From: Isoetes taiwanensis
Lineage: Eukaryota > Streptophyta > Lycopodiopsida > Isoetales > Isoetaceae
DNA: 64,000 bases
Reading direction: 5' to 3'
Assembly: GCA_021234155.1 (NCBI GenBank)
Contig: JAJEKV010000009.1
Coordinates: 8,314,546-8,378,545 of the forward strand
The notes below the pieces were generated by a model. The model saw nothing but the letters and a program-made list of their open reading frames with translations. It ran no database searches and was not told the DNA's origin. A program made the translations under genes and the position numbers. This document shows, in pieces, positions 33,803 to 44,522 of this stretch; position 1 is the first letter of the stretch, and each line of letters starts with the position of its first letter.

Positions 33803-34560
33803 CTTGTTTTTTATCAGCCATTTATTCTTGATGAGATCCTCATTTACCCATATGTTCTTACCTTTCAGTTTGTATCCATTTCTCAATATTTGGAATCGAA
33901 TTTCCCTATTGTTAAATCTCATCATTATTTGGCAGTTGTTGGAATCCTTCTTTCCCATTCTAAATGCTTCTGAGATCTCTATTTTTTCTATTCCCATCTT
34001 TTTGTGGAAGAGTTTTTCTACGGTTTCTTTGGCATTTTCATTAGCTTCTTTCTTCAGTTCCTCGATTCTCAGATTTAGAGCCCGTTATTTTCGATCTTGT
34101 TCTTCTACATAATGCTCAAATGCATCTTTCAACTCTGCAATGTTCACGGTTCTAATATCTGGCTCTTGGGCCTTCAACATATCAATTTCCCGCTTTACCT
34201 CATCTAAATCATGTTGGATTTATTGAAAGTTTTATTTGAATGCTTCATTCTCTAATCTGAGCTTTTTAATTTCATCCAATATGAGCATTGCCTCGACGAA
34301 ATCCAGTAAATACTTTCTATATCGATGATAAAATGATCCCTTCCACATTTCCAGAGCTATAGCCATCTTCAGAATCGGATTTGAGCTGTTATCGTGTCTT
34401 TTTCTTATCCATGTTGCCCGAAAACATAGAGCCTTTTGTAATAAAACAAGCAAGACTTGTGGGCCTGCCTGCAGGATGAAAATACAGATAACCTTATGGG
34501 TTGCAAAAAACAGAGATAGCGGGCACAGATTCAACAAGTCTAGTCCATTTGCAAATGAAA
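33803..34560 (-). mobile_element. L1-like LINE, ORF1 part with coiled coil and RRM-like domain
   Basis: Minus-strand ORF1 remnant. A coiled-coil region (AMLILDEIKKLRLENEAFK, HDLDEVKREIDMLKAQEPD) is followed by LNLRIEELKKEANENAKETV and a Transposase_22-like RNA-binding domain (IEKIEISEAFRMGKKDSN, then MMRFNNREIRFQILRNGYK, then KGKNIWVNEDLIKN). Two or three internal stops. ORF1p of this kind coats LINE RNA. Most flowering-plant L1 ORF1s differ (zinc-knuckle types), so this resembles the type common in animals. ORF2 follows at 32538 downward. Confidence 0.75.
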
Positions 34561-34785
34561 TTAAATAAGATGAAATGTCTATTACGTCTTGTCAAGATCT
34601 ATCAGGTCTATAAGACGAAGATATTCAATTCAATTCAATTCATATTCCTCCTTATCATATTCTTCTACATCAGCTTCATCATCATTATTATGTGTCTTCT
34701 CTTTCTCTTCCTCGTTATCCGACCCATTTATTTTGCTTTCTATAGAGACTACTTTCAAATATAATTCTCTTTTTTTTAAGGCTTC
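34561..34785. repeat. LINE-tail-like ATTCAATTC run and low-complexity sequence
   Basis: GGTCTATAAGACGAAGATAT followed by (ATTCA)n at 34600-34640 resembles the diverged 3' tail of the LINE copy ending at 30728. The rest is T-rich simple sequence. Low certainty. Confidence 0.35.
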
Positions 34786-36621
34786 GTGTATATAAATGAT
34801 GGAGATATCCCAGGGTCCTTTGCTGCGGTTGATGAGGCAGGAGATGGTGACGGTTGTGCATCTACTAAGGAGCAATTGCAGCAATTCGGTGGAGATGGTG
34901 GCAAGCCGGTTGGAGATGGCCGGAAGGATGTCGTTGCCCTGCCAGTACCTACCAGTGAGAAGGATGCCATTGCCCTAAATGGGAAAATTCCAGAAGAATG
35001 GATTTCTAGTAAGAAGGAAGTGACGCCTCCAGAATTGAAGGGCAAGAGGGCTGAGGAAATTCTCAACTCCGAAGATGCAACTCCGAAAATCCAAACCCAA
35101 ATTGCCGAAGAAGCAGCCGGCATGATGAAATCCCTTAAGTCTGCTAATTCAAGAGACTCAAATATGGTCAAGACGCCTTATGCCATTGGTAAGGAGCTAG
35201 GGCGGGGCCAATTTGGAGTTACGCTTCTGTGTACTCACAAGACTTCTGGCAGTGTTAGCTTCTTTGCAAAGAAGATGTGGAAGATGTCAGACGGAAAGTG
35301 CAGATCATGAAGCACCTCCTTAACAAGCCCAACATTGTTGAATTGGTTGACACATTTGAAGATAAGGGATCTGTAAATCTGGTAATGGAATTATGTGCTG
35401 GTGGAGAGCTTTTTGACATAATTGTAGCAAAGGGCCATTATACATAAAAGGTTGTTGCAGAAGTATGTAGAATCATTGTTAAGGTGATTCACACTTGTCA
35501 CAGCAACGTGGTTATCCACAGGGGTTTGAAACCAGAGCATTTTTTGCTGGCTAATAAGATTATCCATCTTCTTCAAGCCCGGGGAAGTATTTGGAGACAT
35601 TTTAGGAAGTGCTTACTATGTTGCCCCAGAAGTTTTTCAGAAAAGTTATGGGCCAGAATGTGATGTATGGAGTTGCGGAGTTATCCTGTATGTTCTTTTA
35701 TCTGGCGTGCCTCTTTTTTGGGTAGAGACGGGACAAGGAATATTTGATGCTGTTTTACGAGGTCGATTTGATCTCACAAATGATCCATGGCCTTCAATAT
35801 CATCAGGAGCTAAAGATTTAGTAAGGAAGATGCTCAAGCAGAAAATAGGATATGAATTTAAAGAAGGTGCAAAACAAAAGGCTGGTGATGTAGCAGATAA
35901 TGCCAGGGAGAAGGGCGAGGCTGAAAGGTGCAAGGCTGGTCACGCTACTGGAGATGCAAATTTATTTAAATCACAGACAAATGCCAGGGGAAAAGCCATG
36001 AAGATATTGAGCAATAGACCTATGGATCAAGCACATGGCAGCACATTTGAGGCAGTAGAAGTCAATGCTGCTGCTCATAATGCACAGCTCTCCACGAGCC
36101 CAGTCCAAATTGAAGATACAGAGATTCAGGGAGGGCCCAAGCCTCAGATTGCAGATCAAGATCAAGATAAAGATGAAGAAACTAATTTCAAAGGTATTCA
36201 TTTGAGTTCTAATGGCATAATCTTTAGCTGCTTAAGGGAGGGAATGATGGATATAAGCAGCCTAAAGAGCGCTACCAGACTAGAAATGCTTAAGAATGTG
36301 AAAGAAGAGATGACTCCTTTAGCATGTCGAAGAGAGAAAGCAGATCTTTGGAATATGTGTTACGAATTTGCAGACGATCCATATATGATGCAATCAATCA
36401 TGGACAGTAGTAATATGAATTTGATGTTCACGGAAGTTGTGAATGTCTTTGATAAACTTCTGCAAGCTGAAACTGGAGAATTTGAAAGGAGAAATTTATA
36501 CATGAAGAGAAAACTTCCTGATACATATTCCAAGAACAAGAACATTCAGAAGAATATTAGGAAATGCAGAAAACGTCAGAGATGGCTAACTTATCAACCT
36601 GGCCATGATGATTTTGGTTGA
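34786..36621 (+). pseudogene. CDPK-derived chimeric reading frame upstream of a copia-like 3' LTR
   Basis: The N-terminal frame (34786-35310) has an Asp/Gly/Lys-rich variable region, then the start of a calcium-dependent protein kinase: YAIGKELGRGQFGVTLLC (P-loop) and FFAKK (VAIK lysine). A frameshift follows, then [39 protein letters not shown] with a stop, and [16 protein letters not shown] (HRD changed to HRG). About a dozen codons including DFG are deleted. The kinase resumes as [20 protein letters not shown] in a changed frame. From 35707 a 304-codon frame remains open: [20 protein letters not shown], an LEA-like stretch ([20 protein letters not shown]), then unrecognised acidic and basic segments to 36621. 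A polypurine tract and LTR follow within 30 bp, so this is cargo at the 3' end of a retroelement. The EF-hands of a CDPK are absent. Not catalytic. Confidence 0.75.
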
Positions 36622-36647
36622 TTCAAAGGTGTAGGTTTGAGGGAGGG

Positions 36648-36852
36648 TGTTGAATACATGCAACCCTCCACCTCATCATATAGGCCACGTCATCATATGA
36701 CATGGCAATCTACATAAATAGTCGTGTCCATTCATGTAGAGTCGTGTCTGATGTAGATCATAAGCTACGGTGGGAAGCTTGTTCCCAACCAGTTTTCTGT
36801 TATATTCAATATATTGTGCATTATAGTTATCTTCTGATTTCCTAATTTATCA
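36648..36852 (+). mobile_element. 205-bp copia-like LTR with upstream polypurine tract (3' LTR)
   Basis: Begins TGTTGAATA and ends TAATTTATCA. It is preceded by the polypurine tract GAGGGAGGG, marking a plus-strand 3' LTR. Its inverted counterpart of identical length lies at 38772-38976. Flanked on the right by AGGGT, the complement of the ACCCT flanking the other LTR. Confidence 0.85.
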
Positions 36853-36857
36853 AGGGT

Positions 36858-37695
36858 TCATCTTGTGAACCAAGACATTCACTCGAACACATCTATGGAG
36901 AATTTGCCATATCTATATGGCATCTGTCTTACTGGCTCCTCAATGTAAGATGAATGAGATCGTGTGTATTGTCAGGAATTTCATCTGGGGTGGTACATCA
37001 GAAGGTGCTGTCGTTAAGATATCCTGGGCTAAGTGCATCAAGCCTAAGGCAACTGGTGGCCTTGGAATGTTGGACTTCCATCTTCAAAGTCAGGTCATGA
37101 TCTCAAAGTTCATTTGGAGGCTCCTCCTTGGTAACGATGACTCTCCTGGCTTAAGGTTGGTGCGGCAATCACTTCTGCAGTGTCTCCCCTTTCACAATAC
37201 ATCTATCAAGCCTAGTCTCCCATGGGCCTTGTTGTACCCTCTGCCTCCATATCCAAATGCTTCCCCATTCCTTAAAGGTCTGCTTGCTTCCTGGGATGTG
37301 GTTAGATCTCTATTCCATGTTAATCCCCAAGCTTGTGCTTCATTGTCAATGTCATGCTGGTGGCTTCCCTTGCAATATGCATTTATACATCCAAAGACCC
37401 AACGGCGTTGGCGGCTAGCTGGGGTTTTAACGATTGCAACTTGGTATGATTCTAGTCATCTTTTGTCATGGGAGGCTTTTTAGACGAGATTTCTGTTTTA
37501 CATGGGATCGACAAATCTGGGCTGGGGTGGCTGATTTTTTGCCATTCATTGTGCAGCAACCATAGGCTGATGTGCCTATTTGGATATGTGGACATGGAAT
37601 AAATTGCTCTACCCTAAAGTGTCAGCGCTACTATGTGGCTTTGGTTGGTTGTAGATAAATTACAGAAGTGGTTTTTGTATATTGAGTTAGGGGTT
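36858..37695 (+). mobile_element. Poly(A) L1-like LINE, segment 1 (RT C-terminal region)
   Basis: MASVLLAPQCKMNEIVCIVR, NFIWGGTSEGAVVKISWAKC, IKPKATGGLGMLDFHLQSQV and ISKFIWRLLLGNDDSPGLRL are the region downstream of RT typical of plant L1 elements. They are followed, with stops, by WNKLLYPKVS of the zf-RVT domain and end at IELGV. The protein continues without loss as RVSDRC at 38982, so segments 1 and 2 were once adjacent. The sister copy at 49408-50699 shows the same order. Confidence 0.8.
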
Positions 37696-37699
37696 AAAA

Positions 37700-38290
37700 C
37701 TGGAAACACCATATGGAATGATGATTGCTGAAATAGGCTTACTTCCTTTGGAAGGAGAAGCAATTATCCAGTTTGCTGCATATTTGCATAAAGTAAATGG
37801 CATGAAGGATGATCGTTTGCCAAAAATAGCTAAGCATGCAAGTCATGATAAAGGATGGTATAATGATGCAGTTTCAGTGGTTGAACAAATGGAATATAAC
37901 TATTGCAGGGCTCGCAGAATTTGGTGGCAATAGAGAGGGCATAAGGAAATTGGTAAGGAGAGGATACTAGCAAAAACCTATAACATAAATCTAGAAGTCA
38001 AAATGAAGTTTTACCATCAATACATCAATCCTGTATTATAGGAAGCTGGATATTTGTTGGGGAACATATCTATCTCTCATAGGCACTTGCTAGCACGTCT
38101 AAGACTAAGCCCTCATTATTTGAAAATTGAAACATGACATTGGAAAAGGGTTGAAAGAAAACAATGGATATGTAATCTATGCTCTGACAGCATGGTTGAG
38201 GATGAAGCACATACTTTATTAAAGTGCATCAGATGCAAGGACATCAGGAGCAAATACAAGTTAAAAGTTCCATCACTAATTGATTTGTTT
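37700..38290 (+). mobile_element. LINE C-terminal fragment, TTTC-tailed family
   Basis: QFAAYLHKVNGMKDDRLPKI corresponds to [20 protein letters not shown] of the element at 60560. ICNLCSDSMVEDEAHTLLKC followed by RCKDIRSKYKLK corresponds to its [19 protein letters not shown] zinc knuckle. Stops are present. It abuts the copia-like internal sequence at about 38290. Confidence 0.65.
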
Positions 38291-38771
38291 GAACTTCATG
38301 TGAATCAAGTACATCGGCCTGGGCTCCAACTTCTTCAACGGCAAGAGAATCTGTCGAATCTTCTGGAAGCGTCCCTTTGAGGCAATTTTCTGCCTTGGTA
38401 ATAGCTTCAAATGGCCGATCCTTTTCTACAATGGCAATTTCTGCACTTCTAATTTCGATGTCTTTCTTTCTAGCAAAACATACTGGGGATTCTGTGCAAA
38501 ATCCTTCACGGGTGGTCAGCCCCTTGAGCACAGTGATTCTGGTCTCCCAACTGTTTGCTTCTTGTTCATAAACATCTGCCGGAACTGTAAAGCAGACAGT
38601 TAATAAATTCTTGGCCCTCAATTTGAAGACCCGTAATCTGGTCTTCAAAGCATACTTCAATGAATTATTCTTCATAGATTTCTTCAATTCCGAGGGAGGA
38701 GGCTCTCCTACTTCTTCCCTCATGATTTCTTCACCCAGGATCTTACTAAGAGCAAGCAGGCTCTGATACCA
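38244..38771 (-). mobile_element. Internal region of a copia-like element next to its 5' LTR, with tRNA-Met primer site
   Basis: Directly inside the LTR, the minus strand reads TGGTATCAGAGCCTGC, the primer binding site complementary to initiator methionine tRNA. It is followed about 30 bp later by an open frame (38723-38244) of 159 codons beginning MREEVGEPPPSELKKSMKNN. The protein is charged and not recognised; it has no zinc knuckle or pol motif. It may be a transduced host segment or a highly diverged gag. Confidence 0.75.
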
Positions 38772-38976
38772 TGATAAGTTAGGAAATCAGAAGATAACTA
38801 TAATGCACAATATATTGAATATAACAGAAAACTTTTTGGGAACAAGCTTCCCACCGTAGCTTATGATCTATATCAGACACGACTCTACATGAACGGACAC
38901 GACTCTTTATGTAGATTGCCATGTCATATGATGACATGGCCTATATGATGAGGTGGAGGGTTGCATATATTCAACA
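38772..38976 (-). mobile_element. 205-bp copia-like LTR (5' LTR, minus strand)
   Basis: Inverse of the LTR at 36648-36852, equal in length and similar throughout. The primer binding site lies immediately inside. On the outer side is ACCCT, the reverse complement of the AGGGT next to the other LTR. Confidence 0.85.
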
Positions 38977-38981
38977 ACCCT

Positions 38982-39507
38982 AGAGTCTCAGATCGTTGCC
39001 CTCTCCATGGCCAACGTGTTGAAACTATTGAACACTGTTTCTTCTTGTGCGATCATCTACGGCTTGCTTGGGCATGGTGGTTCACTCTTTTCAGTGTGTC
39101 TTTCACTAGCCAGGATATCCCACTTGCACTTTATCCCCCTGTTTGGCCGAAATTGCGTAAGCAGGCATTTCATCTTGCTTCTAGTTGGATTTTGTGGTCT
39201 ATCTGGTAGAGGCGACGTTTGTGTATTTTCCAAGGTGCACGCATCTCTGATCAACAACTTCTTCATTGTGCTCAGCATAAGATCACTAAAGCTTATCCTT
39301 GCTCATCTCTAGCTGATGATAAAAAAGAGATAATTTGACAGACGTATTTACGGTGTTCTTCTTATGCATAGACGGGTGCTTGTGCCTAGTTGAGTCAATC
39401 TATCCACTAGGGTTTTATTCCTGTCTGTGCATTGTGTATTGTCCTTTGTTCTTATCAATAAAAAGAGTCTCACGTCCTTCAAAAAAAAAAAAAAAAAAAA
39501 AAAAAAA
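38982..39507 (+). mobile_element. Poly(A) L1-like LINE, segment 2 (zf-RVT and tail)
   Basis: RVSDRCPLHGQRVETIEHCF then FLCDHLRLAWAWW is the zf-RVT C-x2-C-like/H-x4-C region. The 3' UTR ends TTATCAATAAAAAGAGTC, then TCACGTCCTTC and a run of about 26 A. The same CCTTC-poly(A) end is seen in the minus-strand copy at 49408. Confidence 0.85.
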
Positions 39508-39509
39508 GC

Positions 39510-39970
39510 TGCATAGGGAGGCTAGATGCCCAAACCTCACACCCATAAAGGATAACCATTTGGATAAGCATTTTAAACAATGTTCTCTTAAGCCGCCAAT
39601 TCTATAGCTCCATTGTTGCTTTGTTTTTTGAAGTGCACATAGTACCTTTAGGTCGTTGCTATACCGTTGCTCAATGAAAAGATCCTATTGCTTAAAGTAA
39701 TCCCAAGATACTTGAAAGATGTCACATTTTCCAAGGACATCCCTTTACACAAGAATTCAGATTGAGCACGAGATCCAACTACCATCACCTTAGCTTTTGA
39801 TATATTCACAGTCATTCCTGTTTGGTCACAAAACTTTGATAACGTTTTAAGATGCATCTCTAACCCTTCTTTACTGCATGCCATCAAGGCTACATCATAA
39901 GCATAAAGCAAAAATGAAATCACATAGCTCATCAAAGGAGTGCCAACTCCTCTAGGAACAATATTCAATC
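39510..39970 (-). mobile_element. LINE reverse transcriptase fragment
   Basis: Frame 39968-39648 contains SFLLYAYDVALMACSKEGLE (YADD decayed to YAYD), LSKFCDQTGMTVNISKAKVM and FKYLGITLSN, typical of LINE RT subdomains C to E. It continues in other frames to about 39510. Confidence 0.75.
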
Positions 39971-41640
39971 TTCCAATTCATCTAAGATTCCAAATAATGT
40001 AGGAGATAGATTGCAATCTTGGTGCTTTGATTGGAGGGGGATGGGGTTAGTGTTAGGCGACAGATAGGGCGGCGGCGGCGGCCGCCCAAGCTTCGTGAAG
40101 GCCCAGCACATAGTGGACGTTGGAAGAGCAGCATCTGTGGCTGCTGCTACCCTTTCAGATCCGAAGTAGTAGCTGGGTTCCGAGCTTTTTTCTGTCAGAT
40201 TCGAGCTGCTGCAGTGAGCTTGCTACCAGGTTATGGCCGCTGCCCTGTTATCTTGCTTTTCTGTTCCATCTTGTGATAGGGTAAGTTTGGATACTCTGTT
40301 TCTTGCTTAAGTTCTGAACTGGTTTAGCACTAGCTAGCAGTTAGCTTGTTCTCAAGGTGCTCAGATATCCTGGGGTTGGTTCTAGGCATGTCTAAGTATA
40401 TCTTCTAAGCTACTGCTAGCAATCTTGTAAGCACATCTTGGTGCAATCTTTCAGTTCTGGATAGCTCTTTCAATCTTGGCTCCTTTTTGCTGCACCCACT
40501 GCAGCGTGTAAAAGTACACCCATTGCGGCGTGTATCTTTACACTCATTGTGGCATGATGATCGCACTCACCGCGATTATCTTGGTAGAGCTAATAGTGGT
40601 TTGGGGCAAAATCTGGAGCTTACGTGTTGTGTACCTTGATTCGCTTTGCAAGCCCAAGGAAGCGCATGAATATCTTCCGGATGTTCCCTGCTGCATTTCC
40701 TTCCCCATTCTCCATCCCACCGGAGAGGATATCGTTTGGCTATGGTAGGCCAAGGTGAGACACTTTGCTATCGGACGGGAGGCCATGGCGGACACTGTCT
40801 TCCTTTGTTTTCCCTGCGGGCGGCACTTGGTTTTTTTGTGGGGTCACAAAGATTTTGCCCGAGGATTCCAATAAGATAATCTCTTGGAAAGGTGACGGGC
40901 ATTCTCCTATAGTACAGATTAATGCCTGAAGCTTGGATCTTCATCCCTTGGTCCTACATGAAAAGGGGAAGGACCTATAGTAACTCTCACAAAGGAAAGG
41001 GTAGGGGAAGCTGCACAAAGGGGTGGTGGGATGCTCCAAATATTGGAGTTATGCTGAAATATACCCTATAGTACTTTCCTGGAGGGAAGATAATGGTAGT
41101 TCTCTCAAGTACAGGCATCCTCTCACTTACATCCTTCGATTGAGCTTCAAGATGGTGGGAGCACTTGGAAACAGACCTCAGCCTTTGTAGTACCACCAGT
41201 AGGGGAAGAAGGTGGCTTTTCAACGCTCATATGCAATTTGTATCATTACTACTGTAATAGAGACATGCCCTTCAGGTATACATTGCGGGGTGCACTTCAG
41301 GATCTCATGGAGCATTTCTTTATTGAACCCACAAATGTCGCTACCTTCTTGAGTACTTGCAGTGGGCGAGAAGAGGGCTATGCCCTTAGTACTGGGTGGA
41401 TCAAAAAGGTGGGGGCCCAAATCTTCTTGCAATAACGAGGAAGAGGTCGAGGATGCCTTGATCATAGTACATGAGTGTAATCTTAGAGTCATCCTTCAAG
41501 CTTAATGGCTGTTTGTGCTTATCTCTTTAGGTATCTGGCTTTTAAGCCATCCTCAATAAGGTGTTTGTACCATTATTTATTATAATATAAAAATCTAGCC
41601 CATTTCAGTTTCTGATCAAGCATGTGACAGTTCCACTAGC
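39971..41640. other. No gene recognised
   Basis: Contains a GCGGCGGCGGCGGCCGCC run at 40071 and three spaced repeats of (G/C)CAGCGTGTA-like words near 40500-40550. A few frames (40031-40276, 41238-41435) have no recognisable similarity. It may be the remains of a retroelement or a degraded gene. Confidence 0.4.
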
Positions 41641-41689
41641 ACTTTCTCATAACGCATTTTAACATCCCCTCTGATGTTAATAGGTACAT

Positions 41690-42830
41690 TCAATGTGTTT
41701 ATATGTTCCCATATTTATCTTTTGGAACCATGTCAAAAGCTTTCTGAAAGTCTACAAATGCCATAAAAATTGGTTTTTCCTTCCCTTTGGCGTTGTCCGT
41801 TATGGTCCTTAGTGTAACTAATTGATCTATTGTTGAATGTTTAGTTCTAAATACCGCCTGTCCATGTGCTTTCACTTCATTTCGTCTGCCCAAAGTGCTT
41901 AGCTTTATTTCCACTATTGTTGCAAATAATTTTTTCCATGTGCTGCTTATAAATATGGTTCAATAGTTGCTAAGTATTGGCTTGTCTCTGCTCTTATGCA
42001 CAAGTACTGTTCGATTACATTGCCATTATTTGACGAAACCTTCCTCCATCGCTTTATTAAACATCTTCATCACATACTCGACTATGCTATCTTCTGCCCA
42101 TTTCAATAATTCAGCCGCTAGTCTGCACTTATCAAGTGCTTTGCCATTGGATAATCATTGAATGCCATCCTTGATCCGCAAATGTGAAGAAAACTAGACC
42201 AGATGCATCTGTCAAATCTGTATTCATAACGACCTATTCGTTATGATAAAGCCATTTTACATGTTCAAAAAGAGCCTCAGTTGAAAACTGCATAGCTACT
42301 TCTTTTTTAGCTTTCAATTTGTTCCAGAATTTTCGCGGGTCTTGTACCCATTCATTCCTATCTAAATTTTATATATGTTATCTTCTTCCTTCTGATTATG
42401 CCCTTATATCTCTCCAGTTCCGTCTGCTTGTGCTCTTCTACTGCATTAAAAAATGTAGCGCATGCCTCTTTGCATTCACCATCGAACCATGCATTACAAG
42501 GTAAATCTTTTCGTGCTCTATTGGATTGAAGACATTATTTGGTCGCTCGGATCATAGCATTTATTAGCGTTGCACTCATTTTCTTGGCTATCGCACATTC
42601 TTCTGGAACAACTCCAGTCAGGATGGATTTGAATTTATCTCTTTTCCACCAATCCAAGGACATTTTTGAGTTTATCTTAGTTTCTTGTACAGGAACATTT
42701 TGCGCTATGATAGAGACAAATAGTGGAAAGTGGTCTGATTATCCTCTCCCTTCGAGTATCTTGAATTCCTCTACTTGACCTATGAAATTCTCATTGCAAA
42801 TAGGGTAATCAACTGGCTCTTTCTTTTATA
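41690..42830 (-). mobile_element. L1-like LINE, endonuclease end to RT, decayed
   Basis: On the minus strand: SDHFPLFVSI near 42730 (intact SDHxPL endonuclease motif), linker KMSLDWWKRDKFKSILTGVV, then KALDKCRLAAELLKWAEDSI, KPILSNYTIFISSTWKKLF with a stop, and an open piece 41914-41699 with GQAVFRTKHSTIDQLVTLRT and FMAFVDFQKAFDMVPKD (RT domain A). Same family as the ORF1/endonuclease copy at 31500-34560. It stops before the YADD box. Confidence 0.8.
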
Positions 42831-44131
42831 GGTGCATATATCAGTGTGAGAGAACCGCTGAAGACCATTGCATATACGCAAATTAAAGCTAGAACATAAA
42901 GCCAGTAAAGGCTTGAATGCATAGGCTTTGCATGAAATCTGGACCATCACTCAAACATGCTCTCTTTGTGCCTAAATAGAGCAGCAGCCCCTTGTTTGCA
43001 AAATATAGGAAAAACCCCCATGCCTTGCCTCTTTTTTCTTGTATTTCTTATTTTCTGAAAGCTTTTTATGTAAAAATAGCATGCATGTCAGTTTTTTGTT
43101 ATGAAATGACCTTCTCATATCATCTGTAACTGAGTTTGAAGTACCTTTTTTGTTTTAAAGTGGCATTCTTATGTTTTAGACTGATTTTCATTTTGTTCTT
43201 AACAGATTTTGTACTTTTCTAAATATATTTCGTTTTGTAAGTGCAGATCATACTTTGTTTCACTCAGCATGCAGTTGCTAAGAGTTCTTTTTTTTTATGT
43301 TGAAGTATAGTTCTTAGTTTTCTACAGTTGGCCAAGAAAGTAGGCCAGTTTGATTTGATGTACAACAGTTCAAGATTTAATACATTTACTTGCAAGTTTC
43401 AATAAAAGTGATATTTTCTTCAAGTACTCGAGTTTATTTCGGTCAATGTTTTGTTGAGACTAAACAATTACTAAAGTTGATCTGTATTGACCTTTTTTCT
43501 ACTGTATTTCAAGTAATTGTAACTCAATATCCATTGCACTGACTTCAACAAGACTTGGTTTAGCATGTTCTGCCATTTAAATACTCATATTATCCACAAA
43601 AAACAACACTAAGTATTACAAATCATTGCAATTTGTCTGAGTTCTTGTGAAAACTGTTTTTTCATAATACGAGAAAGGCTTTTAATTCACAATTGAGACT
43701 ACAATTCCTTTATATAGAAAATATGTAAGCAAAGTTTGATTGAATCAAAATCATTTCAAATTGAAATAATGCTTCTACACCAAGACATGACCATCCAAGT
43801 TTTCAAGCAAGACATGTCTCATCTGATCTCCTTAACTTTTCAGGGTCCTGTTTATAGTTTTAGTTTCACAGTAATAAACTGGTTCAGGGTCTTCTTCAGC
43901 TGGCAACATATCCCATCCCATGTCTTCCATAATACAAAAAATTCCAAAGAACATAGGCTGCATGTATGATCTTTGAGGCCTTTCCAGCATGGACCTGCAG
44001 ATGCTTGAGAATTCTAAATTTCTCCTTTACAATTCTGAATCCATTTTCCACACAAGCTTTACCCTTGCAAATCCTCTTGTTGAACTTACCATAAGGACCA
44101 TGAGTCTATGGAAAAAATTTGAGAAGGAGTG
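42831..44131. other. Intergenic, no gene recognised
   Basis: AT-rich sequence without recognisable coding or repeat structure apart from short homopolymers. Short frames at 43736 and 43989 are not recognised; the second runs into the LTR that starts near 44132. Confidence 0.5.
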
Positions 44132-44522
44132 TGAAAAGACCTTCCTGCACCAGAGCAACAAACTGCATCAAACTACCACCTCTTCCCTTGGAATCCCTGA
44201 TTTTCCCATGGTGTTATAAAGTCCCTGATTCAGAATGATGCCTATGATTCCGGATGGAATGTTTTAGAGGAACTTGGAAGCTCTTGCTCTAGAAAAGTTA
44301 CCCCTCCTTTGGAAATCTCAGATTCTTAAATAGGGCTCCATTTCTCTAGTCGATTCCCGTAGAATCCTCCTAGGATCAGTCCGATCACTGGCAGGCCATT
44401 CGGATCCTATCCTGCACAAAAAGCAAACCTTCGATGGGTTTAAACGTCCCACCCAATCGGGTGGCGCCACGTCATCTCATTTAAGGTATTTAATAACCTT
44501 AGGTTTGATAAAGTTTGTAACA
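44132..44522 (-). mobile_element. 3' LTR of a Ty3/gypsy element
   Basis: About 390 bp homologous to 51046-51521 (shared words TCAGAATGATGCCTATGATT, AAAAGTTACCCCTCCTTTGG, TCTCATTTAAGGTATTTAAT). Read on the minus strand it starts TGTTACAAAC, just after the polypurine tract AAGAGGGGGAGGTA. It carries an internal deletion of about 45 bp relative to the other LTR. Confidence 0.85.

Noticed and set aside
40031-40276. 81-codon frame beginning MEGDGVSVRRQIGRRRRPPK
   Set aside because: Spans a CGG repeat, has no recognised domain, and is flanked by degraded LINE sequence.
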